From Chloroflexota bacterium (GTDB lineage: Bacteria > Chloroflexota > Anaerolineae > Aggregatilineales > Phototrophicaceae): DNA of 7,449 nucleotides. The notes below the pieces were generated by a model, which did not search any database, was not told where the DNA came from, and was given only the letters and a program-made list of their open reading frames with translations. The stretch is taken from assembly GCA_003242205.1 (NCBI GenBank), contig QGUR01000230.1, positions 1 to 7,449 of the forward strand, written 5' to 3'. Numbering within the stretch: position 1 is the stretch's first letter; every line of letters starts with the position of its first letter. The position numbers were made by a program, and so were the translations under genes. This document shows, piece by piece, positions 1 to 6,366 of this stretch.

Positions 1-1708
1 GCGTGTCAATCCGCGCCTGACGATCCGAGGCCTTCGCCCGCCGCTGCTGCCGCCGGAAATACCAGAACAGCAGGCCGGCGATCAGCAGCGCTTCGGCGAT
101 CAGACCGATGATGAGTACCAGCGGCGTGTCCGCATTGACCGGCGTGGACTGGCTCGCGGTTTCCACCGGCTGGCCGCTCAGTTCGTACCGCACCGCCTCG
201 CCCGCGCGGAGCGCCAGTTCCCCGGCCAGCACTTCATACGTCCGGCTCTGCAGCGCCTGCGGGGCTTCCGGCTGTAGCTGGTCGCTGCTCACCACCAGAC
301 TTTCGGGATAGACGAACAGGCGCACCAGACCGTCGAGGCGATAATAGACGGGCTGCTCGATGACTGCGCCGTCGTCATAGGGCACGAAGTAGCTGAAGCG
401 CACGACATGCGGCTGGCCGGGCCGGACGGGGATGGTATCGACGATGACCTGCTGTTCCTGACTCACCACATAGCGATTGGGCGCATCCGGGAACGCCAGA
501 CCGACCGCGCCCGGCGGCAGCCCGACGACGACCGAGGCGTAGATGCCTTCGCCGACCTCCAGACTGTTGGTGTACAGCCGGTCGGAGGCGTTTTCAAAGA
601 CCACTTCCTGCAATACCTGAAGCCCGTCGCCGATCGCATCGACCTGCGTCGTCATCGCCGTGATGGTGATGACCGTCGGGTCTTCCGTCAGTTCGTAGAT
701 CGGGATTTCGAGGTCGCCAGCGCCGGGCAGGTCCTCACCCTCGATCAGGTCGCCGGTGAAGGTGCGTTCGCGGTAGACTGCGCCGGCGATGTAGCTGCGC
801 GCGGGATCGACCGGCACGTCCTCGAAGGCGAAACGGCCATCCGGCCCGGCAGTGGTTTCCAGCGCCTCCCGGTTGGTCGGGTCGGCCGGGTCGATGATGA
901 AAAGCGTCACCGGAATATCCGCCGGGGTGTCGCCGCCTTCGGTCCTGTTCACCACGCGGCCCTGAACGGCGGTCGAGGTTACGAGTTCGGTGGCTTCGGG
1001 AGTTGCCAGCGGGGCCTGCGCGCTGCCGATCGCTTCCGCGTTCCGCAAACCGAGTGTCCGCAGGTGGGCGACAACCGCCCAGCGTTCTTCTTCGCTCAGA
1101 TCGTCGAAGCCGGGCAATAGCTCGTCTTGTTCGCCATCGAGCAGCGCATACAGCGCCGCGTCGGACAGGCCGGCGGCCTCGGTCTGGTCGGTCAGGCTGC
1201 TGGCATCGCAGGTCTGCTCGCCGCACGCGGCCTCATAGCGCTCGCGCCCCAGCGCCACTTGTTCCGGGCTGTAGCCGAGCGTGTAGACGTAGTAGGCGGC
1301 GGCCCAGCGGTCGGCTTCGCTCAGCGCGTCGCGCCACGGGGGCATCAGCCGTTCGAGGCGGCCCTCGGTGATGACTTCAAAGTAACCGGCGGGCGTCTGA
1401 TCGCGCCCGGTCGCCGGATCGGTGAAATCGGGCGGGGCGGGAACCTGCCCCGACACGACCAGTTCACCGTTGCCGCTGCCGTCAGGCCCGTGGCACTCGG
1501 CGCAGTGTTCGACAAAAATGGCCGCGCCGCGAGCGATGTCCGGCGGTTCGGACGGATAGCTCGCGACCTGAGCCGCGCGGGTTGCGGGAAGCTGCGTGGC
1601 GACAATACGCGGTTCGCCGCCCAGCCCGGCGCACGCGGCGAGAAAAAGCGCGGCGATACTCAGGTACAGCGCAAAAGCGCCGTGCCTGCCGAAATCTTGC
1701 CTCGTCAA
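1..1708 (-). CDS. Cytochrome c lipoprotein with carboxypeptidase-regulatory-like domain (3' end outside window)
   Basis: Reading from a TTG at 1708, the frame stays open for 569 codons to the window edge, so the C-terminus is cut off. The N-terminus is a lipoprotein signal with lipobox LAAC (Cys about 26). A class I cytochrome c domain follows, with heme motif CAECH (residues 69-73) and probable Met ligand M122 in RLMPPW. A second cytochrome-like domain (about 153-220, GRERYEAAC to LPGF and EERWAVVAHLRTL) has CGEQTCD where CXXCH is expected and no Met ligand, so it probably binds no heme. Residues about 247-325 look like a carboxypeptidase-regulatory beta-sandwich (VQGRVVN, GPDGRFAFEDVP). An unassigned region follows, then a membrane helix at about 529-551 with a basic RRQQRR tail. 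The protein should face outside, anchored by both lipid and helix. AAGGG lies 7 bases before TTG and overlaps the end of the upstream ccmI-like gene, indicating co-transcription with ccm genes. Electron carrier or heme-acceptor roles are inferred; no specific function is recognised. Confidence 0.85.
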   Translation of the reverse strand, partial: MTRQDFGRHGAFALYLSIAALFLAACAGLGGEPRIVATQLPATRAAQVASYPSEPPDIARGAAIFVEHCAECHGPDGSGNGELVVSGQVPAPPDFTDPATGRDQTPAGYFEVITEGRLERLMPPWRDALSEADRWAAAYYVYTLGYSPEQVALGRERYEAACGEQTCDASSLTDQTEAAGLSDAALYALLDGEQDELLPGFDDLSEEERWAVVAHLRTLGLRNAEAIGSAQAPLATPEATELVTSTAVQGRVVNRTEGGDTPADIPVTLFIIDPADPTNREALETTAGPDGRFAFEDVPVDPARSYIAGAVYRERTFTGDLIEGEDLPGAGDLEIPIYELTEDPTVITITAMTTQVDAIGDGLQVLQEVVFENASDRLYTNSLEVGEGIYASVVVGLPPGAVGLAFPDAPNRYVVSQEQQVIVDTIPVRPGQPHVVRFSYFVPYDDGAVIEQPVYYRLDGLVRLFVYPESLVVSSDQLQPEAPQALQSRTYEVLAGELALRAGEAVRYELSGQPVETASQSTPVNADTPLVLIIGLIAEALLIAGLLFWYFRRQQRRAKASDRQARIDT

Positions 1709-1715
1709 TAGCCTG

Positions 1716-1720
1716 CCCTT
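1716..1720 (-). promoter_or_regulatory. Ribosome binding site that decides the TTG start
   Basis: On the minus strand AAGGG precedes TTG by 7 bases and shares two bases with the TAA stop of the ccmI-like gene. There is no ATG near the start of this frame, and the lipoprotein signal begins directly after this TTG, so the site supports TTG as the true start and suggests translational coupling. Confidence 0.6.
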
Positions 1721-2105
1721 AATGGTTGCGGTGCGCGGCGACTGCCGCCTCAATCGCCTCGTCAATTTCGCGGTCGAGCGTGGCATCGTCGACATACGGC
1801 GCTGCCGGAGCCGGCTGCGCGTCCAGCGTGTCGAGCGCTTTCAGCACCTGAATGCCGCGCTGAACCGCCTCTTCGCGTTCGATTTGATAATCCGCTTCCG
1901 CGATTTTGCCGGTCGCGAAATCCTCATCCAGATCGCGAAGGTTGGTGATGACCTGTTCGTACATCGCCAGCAGGCGCTCGCGCCGTTTCTGCTGCGCCCG
2001 GTCGGGCGTTGGCCGTGCCGCCTGACCGCGCAGGAGCGGCGCGCCGATCCAGACGACGGTCAGGGCCACGAGCACAAGAGCGCCGATTAGACCTTCGATA
2101 CTCAT
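1719..2105 (-). CDS. ccmI: Short CcmI-like cytochrome c biogenesis protein
   Basis: The protein has 128 aa. An N-terminal membrane helix (about residues 4-25) is followed by a charged helical segment with LRDLDEDFATGKIAEADY (about 56-73). This strongly resembles the LRDLDFDxxxGKLxxxDY stretch just after the membrane segment of CcmI proteins. In CcmI the family role is to hold the C-terminal part of apocytochrome c for heme ligation, mainly through a periplasmic TPR domain. That domain is absent here; the protein ends in an Ala/Pro-rich tail and a short acidic helix. It is therefore either a minimal CcmI or a lineage-specific relative, and the symbol is by similarity of this one segment. The start ATG lies one base after the ccmG stop (TAGCATG), and the stop overlaps the ribosome binding site of the next gene, so it sits firmly inside the operon. 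Confidence 0.7.
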   Translation of the reverse strand: MSIEGLIGALVLVALTVVWIGAPLLRGQAARPTPDRAQQKRRERLLAMYEQVITNLRDLDEDFATGKIAEADYQIEREEAVQRGIQVLKALDTLDAQPAPAAPYVDDATLDREIDEAIEAAVAAHRNH

Positions 2106-2106
2106 G

Positions 2107-2685
2107 CTAACTCGCCCTCAGCAGCCGGTCCAGCGACGCGGTCAAACCCTGTTCGGTGACCTGCGCGAGGATGAATTCGGTGATATTGCCATCCCGGTCG
2201 ATGATGAACGTTTCGGGGACGCCCTGAATATTGTAAGCGTCGGAAATCACCGTGCCGGCATCGGGCGCGTTCGGGTAAGTCAGCCCGAATCTTTCGATGA
2301 ACTGGAGCGAGTTGCTGGGGTTATCGACGTAGGCGATGCCCAGAACGACGACGTCCTGATCGCGGTAGCGCTGCCAGATGGCTTCGAGCGCCGGGGCCTC
2401 CTGTTCGCACGGGCCGCACCAGCTTGCCCAGAAATTGAGGACCACGATCTGGCCGCGCAGGTCGCTCAGGCGGATCGTCTCGCCGTCAAATGTGGTGACG
2501 GTGAAATCGGGCGCTGCGCCGGCGGTGGGCTGCGTCTGCTTCTGGCGCGCAAGCGCGAGGCCGAAAATGGCGGCGACGACGACAATCGCGCCGAGCAGGA
2601 CAATCGAACCGAGGCCAAGCCCGCGTTTTTTCACCGGGGGTTGGGGTTCATCGAGCAGTTCAATGAGAGAGCTTTCCTGTGTCAT
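2107..2685 (-). CDS. ccmG: Membrane-anchored thioredoxin-like protein, CcmG/ResA/TlpA family
   Basis: The protein has 192 aa. After a short cytoplasmic N-terminus with a basic KKR, a membrane helix (about 25-46) anchors a thioredoxin fold outside the cytoplasm. The active site is WCGPC (Cys90, Cys93) in the typical VVLNFWASWCGPC strand-helix context, and the cis-proline loop is GVPETF (Pro157). In System I such proteins reduce the apocytochrome CXXCH disulfide, directly or through CcmH, before heme attachment. The CGPC dipeptide is that of thioredoxin and TlpA rather than the CPTC of E. coli CcmG, so TlpA or ResA are equally fitting names. The position between ccmH and the ccmI-like gene supports the maturation role. 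A GGTGA ribosome site lies 7 bases before the ATG, and the gap to ccmH is 20 bases. Confidence 0.9.
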   Translation of the reverse strand: MTQESSLIELLDEPQPPVKKRGLGLGSIVLLGAIVVVAAIFGLALARQKQTQPTAGAAPDFTVTTFDGETIRLSDLRGQIVVLNFWASWCGPCEQEAPALEAIWQRYRDQDVVVLGIAYVDNPSNSLQFIERFGLTYPNAPDAGTVISDAYNIQGVPETFIIDRDGNITEFILAQVTEQGLTASLDRLLRAS

Positions 2686-2705
2686 GGCGTTTTCACCGTC
2701 CGGCG

Positions 2706-3239
2706 TTAGCGCCGCGCCCGAAGGTCGGCTTCCAGTCGTTCGCGGTAGTAAGCGTCATCCCGGTGGCTGGCCGGGGGCGTGGGGCTGGCGGTCTGCGCTG
2801 CCTCGCCGCGCCTGCGCCAGCGATACACGGTCGTGCCCGCCACGACCAGAGCCACCGCTGCCAGCAGCCATGGCGTCACCAGTGACAGCGCGCGCAGCAT
2901 CGGGTCCTGTGGCGTGCCGACGACGCGCTCGCCAAAGCGCTGCACGAAATCGGTGATGACCTGTTCGGGCGTGCGTCCCGCTTCAAGCTGCGCGCGGATT
3001 TCCGCCCGCCATTGAATGCAGGCGGGGGTTCCGCAGGCGTCCAGCGGAATGTTTTCGCATACCGGGCAATACAGGCGGCGGGCGACGGCGTTCACTTCGT
3101 CGTCGGTGACCGGGATATTCTGCGCCAGCGCGGGTATGGCCGCCAGCAACAGCGCCAGCAGCAACAGGCCGGCCACCAGCGGCGGGGCAGGCGCGCGCTC
3201 AGACGCAAATCTTCGGGCAAGGTGAGCCATGGCTAACAT
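2706..3239 (-). CDS. ccmH: Cytochrome c maturation protein CcmH with an extra cysteine pair
   Basis: The protein has 177 aa. A signal-like hydrophobic segment ends at ALAQ (about 22-40). Then comes the CcmH core: ARRLYCPVCENIPLD with redox CXXC (Cys58, Cys61), followed by QWRAEIRAQLEAGRTPEQV and FVQRFGERV, which match the three-helix CcmH/CycL/NrfF domain. A membrane helix (about 119-139) and a basic, polar tail with DDAYYRERLEADL complete it. CcmH takes part in reducing apocytochrome cysteines and works with CcmF at heme ligation. Two further cysteines (Cys69, Cys74, in DACGTPAC) lie just after the CXXC; classical proteobacterial CcmH lacks them. The start is ambiguous: the first ATG (3239) has GAGG only 4 bases upstream, and the second ATG three codons on (3230) is possible. 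The gap to the ccmF stop is 35 bases. This is the stand-alone CcmH form, separate from CcmI. Confidence 0.9.
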   Translation of the reverse strand: MLAMAHLARRFASERAPAPPLVAGLLLLALLLAAIPALAQNIPVTDDEVNAVARRLYCPVCENIPLDACGTPACIQWRAEIRAQLEAGRTPEQVITDFVQRFGERVVGTPQDPMLRALSLVTPWLLAAVALVVAGTTVYRWRRRGEAAQTASPTPPASHRDDAYYRERLEADLRARR

Positions 3240-3274
3240 TAAACCTCATCCACAATGACGTTATCCCGGCAGCG

Positions 3275-5356
3275 CTAGGCGGCCGCTACCGGAGCTTTGC
3301 CATCACTTGAAACCCGCTGGCGGGCGTAAACCGGCGCCGGCTCGTCTTTCCATGCGGCGACCAGCGTGCCGATGATCAGGATCAGGCCGCCCCACCAGAC
3401 CAGATTGATCAACGGGTTGTAATAGACCTTGAACGTCACGGCGCTGCCGCTGTCGTTCCAGCCGACGAGCAGCACGTAAAAGTCGTCCGTGCCGGGGAAG
3501 GGGCTGGTCGCGCCGGCAATCGTCATCGGCATGTCGGGATACAGGTCCTGCCGGGGGCGCAGGCGGGCAACCTCGTTCCCGTCCCGGCTGACGGTGACAT
3601 TGGCGATGGTCATGCTGCGTCCGTCTTCGGCGATGGCGTGGACCAGATCGTCGTAGCGCATGGTATAGCCGGCCAGTTGCAGCGTGTCGCCGGGGGCCAG
3701 CGTTTGCTGGGTTTCCTGCTGGTACAGCGTGCTGCCGATGACGCCAATGCCGATGACGGTGATGCCCAGATGCACGATGTAACCGCCGTAGCGCCGCCGG
3801 TTGCGGGCGAACAGCGCCAGCGCGGCAGCGGGCCACGACTCGCCCAGATTGTTCCGCCGGGCCTTCGCGCCGCGATAGGTTTCAAAGAGCGCGACGAAAC
3901 CGGCGAACGCGACGACCGCGTAACCGGCGAGCGCGCCCGCGCTGCGAACGCCGAGCAGCAGTAGGGCGAGGGCGAAGATCAGCGTCATGGCGATCGGAAC
4001 CGCCAGCGACCGGCCCAGCCGCCGGAGCGAGGTCGCGCCCCACGCGGACAACGGCGCGACGCCCATCAGCACGTACATCGCCAGAAACAGCGGCGGCGTT
4101 ACCTGAGTGAAGTATTCAACACCCAGCGTGATATTGACGCCGATGAAGAGTTCCGAAATGATCGGCGCGCCGAAGCTGCCCCAGAAGATGGCGAAGAACA
4201 GGGCAACGAAAATGACGTTGTTGAGCACGAACAGCGACTCGCGTCCCAGCAGGCTGGTGAATTGATGCTCGTCGCGCAGTTCGCCCCGGTTCCAGCGCCA
4301 CAGGATCAGGCCGACCGAAATCAACGTGACCAGCGCCCAGAAAGCGAACATCGGGAAGCCGATGCCGCTTTCGGCGAAGCTATGCACGCTTTCGACCAGA
4401 CCGCTGCGGGTAGCAAATGTGCCGAAAATGACGGCGGAAAACGTCAGGATGACCAGCAGCATGTTCCAGACTTTCAACATGCCGCGTTTTTCCTGAATCA
4501 TGACGCTGTGCAGAAAGGCCGTGCCGATCAGCCATGGCAGCAGGGCAGCGTTTTCGACCGGGTCCCAACCCCAGTAGCCTCCCCAGCCGAGCACGTCGTA
4601 GGCCCAGCGCCCGCCGAGGATCAGGCCGAGGCTCAGGAAAATCCATGCGATCAGCGACCAGCGGCGCGTGGCCTTGATCCAGTTGGTCGACAGATCGCCG
4701 GAAGCGAGCGCGGCCATGGCGAACGCGAATGGGATGACAAACCCCGTGAAGCCGAGATAGAGCATCGGCGGGTGGATGATCATGCCGAAGTGGCGCAGCA
4801 GTGGATTGAGGCCGTTGGCGCTCTGGGCGAGTGTCGCGTACTGCGGCGCGCGCGCGCCTGCGGGCATCAGCACCGATTCGACCACCCGGTTATCCGGGCC
4901 GATCCAGTAGCGCGTAAACGGGTTCTCCAGAAACAGCACCAGCCCGAGGAAGAATGCCAGTGTCGCCATGGTATAGGCGATGACGTAGGGCATTAATCGC
5001 CGCTGGCTGCGCCAGTTCATGACGAGGGCCGCCGCCGTGAAACCGCTCATGATCAGGTTCCAGAACAGCAGCGAACCTTCCTGCGATCCCCACAAGGCGG
5101 TGAAGCGGAAGAAATCCGGCGTCGCCGGATCAGTGACAGCCCACACATAGCTGATCTGATACTGCTCGGTCATGAGCGCGACGAGCAGCGCCACACTGGC
5201 GACCAGCACGAGGACGAAAACGAAAATACCGGCGTTGCGGGCGCTCAGCACGAGCGCCTCATGATGCCGCCGGGCTCCAAGAACGGAAGCTACGATGGCA
5301 TAGAGGGCGGCTGCAAACGCGAGCAGAACAGCGACAAAACCGACTTCTGCCAGCAT
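3275..5356 (-). CDS. ccmF: Cytochrome c heme lyase subunit CcmF
   Basis: The 693 aa polytopic membrane protein belongs to the heme-handling protein superfamily. The WWD heme-binding loop reads GWGGYWGWDPVENAALLPWL (about 257-276). Four conserved histidines are visible: H195 in HFGMIIHPPMLYLG, H283 in FLHSVMIQEKRG, H325 in VESVHSFAESG and H529 in GGYIVHLG. The first three are offset by a constant 22 residues from the E. coli CcmF ligands H173, H261 and H303 (numbers from memory), which supports a full heme-binding set. A periplasmic domain (about 545-640) and a last helix (NPLINLVWWGGLIL region, about 648-668) close it. CcmF takes heme from CcmE and attaches it to CXXCH of apocytochromes. The start follows the ccmE stop by one base (TGACATG), implying translational coupling. 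Length and motif set look complete. Confidence 0.97.
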   Translation of the reverse strand: MLAEVGFVAVLLAFAAALYAIVASVLGARRHHEALVLSARNAGIFVFVLVLVASVALLVALMTEQYQISYVWAVTDPATPDFFRFTALWGSQEGSLLFWNLIMSGFTAAALVMNWRSQRRLMPYVIAYTMATLAFFLGLVLFLENPFTRYWIGPDNRVVESVLMPAGARAPQYATLAQSANGLNPLLRHFGMIIHPPMLYLGFTGFVIPFAFAMAALASGDLSTNWIKATRRWSLIAWIFLSLGLILGGRWAYDVLGWGGYWGWDPVENAALLPWLIGTAFLHSVMIQEKRGMLKVWNMLLVILTFSAVIFGTFATRSGLVESVHSFAESGIGFPMFAFWALVTLISVGLILWRWNRGELRDEHQFTSLLGRESLFVLNNVIFVALFFAIFWGSFGAPIISELFIGVNITLGVEYFTQVTPPLFLAMYVLMGVAPLSAWGATSLRRLGRSLAVPIAMTLIFALALLLLGVRSAGALAGYAVVAFAGFVALFETYRGAKARRNNLGESWPAAALALFARNRRRYGGYIVHLGITVIGIGVIGSTLYQQETQQTLAPGDTLQLAGYTMRYDDLVHAIAEDGRSMTIANVTVSRDGNEVARLRPRQDLYPDMPMTIAGATSPFPGTDDFYVLLVGWNDSGSAVTFKVYYNPLINLVWWGGLILIIGTLVAAWKDEPAPVYARQRVSSDGKAPVAAA

Positions 5357-5357
5357 G

Positions 5358-5894
5358 TCACGCGCCCGACTCCAGCATTGCGCCGTCGGGGCCGCTTTCG
5401 ATGAACCGGCTGGGGCACTTCAGCAGCAGTTCGGTGGCATAGAAGACGCCGTCCTCGCCGAGCTTGCCGGTCAAAATGGCCTGCGCTTCGTGCTGCAGCA
5501 GGTCCGGCTTGACCTGATTTTCGATGTGCACGGCCAGCCGCGTGGCGTCGGGATTGTTCGCCGCTACGTAGAGCGCGGTCGCCAGATCGTCAAACTCGCT
5601 GGGGATGTGGGCGATGGTGAAGTCGATCAGCAGGTTTTCGCTGTCATATTCGATCGTGTCGCCCAGCACGACGCCGGAAATCCTCACCGTCTGGCCGATG
5701 TATTCCGGGTTATTCACCACTTCGTCGACGGTGATGAAATACTGCGCCCCGGCCATCGTGCCCGATGCGATCAAGTAGATGATCGCGACCAGGATGAGCA
5801 AGCCGCCGAAAAGGAATTTGCGCCTGCCGCCGGCTGGCTTTGCCAGGCGCAGGGCTTCGGCATTCTGACCCTTTTCCCAGGTCGCTTGTGCCAT
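5358..5894 (-). CDS. ccmE: Heme chaperone CcmE, Cys-type with CPSRF motif
   Basis: The 178 aa protein has a cytoplasmic N-terminus, one membrane helix (about 26-44) and a periplasmic OB-fold. VDEVVNNPEYIGQTVRISG, FTIAHIP, the VKPDLLQHEAQAILTGKL stretch and FYATELLLKC follow the CcmE order strand by strand. CcmE binds heme covalently and hands it from CcmABCD to CcmF. In most bacteria this uses His in HDEXY; here the equivalent is CPSRF (Cys160 to Phe164). Cys replaces His as in the variant known from archaea and Desulfovibrio (CXXXY), but the Tyr is also replaced by Phe. I rechecked the codons (TGC CCC AGC CGG TTC). A strong GGAGGA ribosome site lies 8 bases before the ATG, the best in the cluster, and a 114 bp gap separates it from the gene before, so it may head the operon. 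Confidence 0.95.
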   Translation of the reverse strand: MAQATWEKGQNAEALRLAKPAGGRRKFLFGGLLILVAIIYLIASGTMAGAQYFITVDEVVNNPEYIGQTVRISGVVLGDTIEYDSENLLIDFTIAHIPSEFDDLATALYVAANNPDATRLAVHIENQVKPDLLQHEAQAILTGKLGEDGVFYATELLLKCPSRFIESGPDGAMLESGA

Positions 5895-5902
5895 GAACTT
5901 GG

Positions 5903-5908
5903 TCCTCC
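5903..5908 (-). promoter_or_regulatory. Strong ribosome binding site of ccmE
   Basis: GGAGGA on the minus strand lies 8 bases from the ccmE ATG at 5894. It is a near-perfect Shine-Dalgarno match and the strongest in this window, fitting ccmE as the first gene of the packed run. Confidence 0.75.
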
Positions 5909-5960
5909 GTGCTAAACGCGCCGCGCGACGCGTCTTATGTCTGACCGATGAATCAAGCTT

Positions 5961-5966
5961 ATTGTA
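5961..5966 (-). promoter_or_regulatory. Possible -10 element before ccmE
   Basis: TACAAT on the minus strand, followed by an AT-richer stretch (AAGCTTGATT), about 70 bases before the ccmE start. No convincing -35 hexamer lies 16-18 bases upstream; a TTGATG is present but only 4 bases away. It is a weak candidate for a promoter giving ccmE its own transcript. Confidence 0.3.
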
Positions 5967-6008
5967 CTGGCATCAACTACCCCCTGATTGGGCAGGATGC
6001 CACGGTTT

Positions 6009-6248
6009 TCAGGGAGTTTCGTCACCGCTCTTTGAGCGTTCCTGCATGTACCAGATCACGCCGACCGCGCCGACGGCGGCGATCCCCAGAAGAAACATGA
6101 GCGTCGAGACGCCCTGCAGAGCCGGTTCGCCCGTGTTTTCGGCTGCGGCCGTGGCTGCTTCCTGAGCCGTAACGAGCGAAGCGCTGGCCAGCATGAGGGC
6201 GAATACGGCAAGAATGATGACCCGATTTAGCGTAACAGACGCTCGCAT
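6009..6248 (-). CDS. Small exported membrane protein of unknown function
   Basis: The 79 aa protein is not recognised as any family. Residues 1-28 look like a signal peptide (hydrophobic IILAVFALMLASASLV, cleavage plausible after VTA). A short Ala/Glu/Thr-rich linker follows, then a second hydrophobic helix (about 48-67, LMFLLGIAAVGAVGVIWYM) and a charged tail QERSKSGDETP. If the signal is cleaved, the mature product is about 50 aa with one membrane helix and a cytoplasmic tail. The ATG has GGGGA 9 bases upstream. It lies between a cytochrome gene with its terminator and ccmE, 114 bases before ccmE on the same strand. The place and build recall CcmD, a one-helix Ccm accessory protein, but there is no sequence similarity I can point to, and CcmD has no signal peptide. 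Real gene likely; role unknown. Confidence 0.65.
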   Translation of the reverse strand: MRASVTLNRVIILAVFALMLASASLVTAQEAATAAAENTGEPALQGVSTLMFLLGIAAVGAVGVIWYMQERSKSGDETP

Positions 6249-6291
6249 AGATCGTTTTCCCCGATGATCGCTGATGGTTAAACTACCGCCT

Positions 6292-6297
6292 ATTGTA
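6292..6297 (-). promoter_or_regulatory. Possible -10 element before the small membrane protein gene
   Basis: TACAAT on the minus strand, 44 bases upstream of the ATG at 6248 and directly after the terminator of the upstream cytochrome gene, which is where a new promoter would be expected. The -35 position overlaps the terminator T-run (TTTTTA, 16 bases away) and is a poor match, so this rests on the -10 and the location. Confidence 0.4.
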
Positions 6298-6310
6298 CCG
6301 CGCTGCCTGC

Positions 6311-6348
6311 GATTAAAAACCCCCGGCAGCGACGCCAGGGGTTTAATC
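6311..6348 (-). terminator. Intrinsic terminator of the diheme cytochrome gene
   Basis: On the minus strand an 11 bp stem (AAACCCCTGGC paired with GCCGGGGGTTT, one G-T wobble) encloses the 6-base loop GTCGCT, and the stem runs into TTTTT. An outer GATTAAA/TTTAATC repeat flanks it. It lies 74 bases after the cytochrome stop and before the small membrane protein gene. On the plus strand the T-run is shorter, so minus-strand termination is the main reading. It separates the cytochrome transcript from the ccm genes. Confidence 0.85.
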
Positions 6349-6366
6349 TCGGACAGCTTCTCGCTG

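Noticed and set aside
735..1226. Minus-strand open frame of 163 codons
   Set aside because: It is an Arg-rich out-of-frame shadow inside the lipoprotein gene, whose true frame starts at TTG and carries the heme motif and lipobox.
407..1711. Long plus-strand open frames (407-1120 and 1127-1711)
   Set aside because: They lie opposite the minus-strand cytochrome lipoprotein, have Arg/Gly/Asp-rich composition without recognisable motifs, and arise from high GC at third codon positions.
2104..2956. Plus-strand open frames opposite ccmG and ccmH
   Set aside because: No family motifs and low-complexity Arg/Ser/Ala content; the opposite strand encodes clear CcmG and CcmH.
4262..4996. Plus-strand open frame of 244 codons opposite ccmF
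   Set aside because: Its composition (many Gln, Asp, Glu, His) is the mirror of membrane-protein codons, and the opposite frame is an unmistakable CcmF.
5916..5933. GC-rich hairpin ACGCG/CGCGT in the ccmE leader
   Set aside because: A 5 bp stem with an 8-base loop in GC-rich DNA is expected by chance; no T-run and no riboswitch-like conservation can be seen.
5978..6000. Possible terminator after the small membrane protein gene
   Set aside because: Only 3-4 bp stems (CCTG/CAGG or CCC/GGG) and no T-run, so transcription from the small gene into ccmE cannot be excluded or confirmed.
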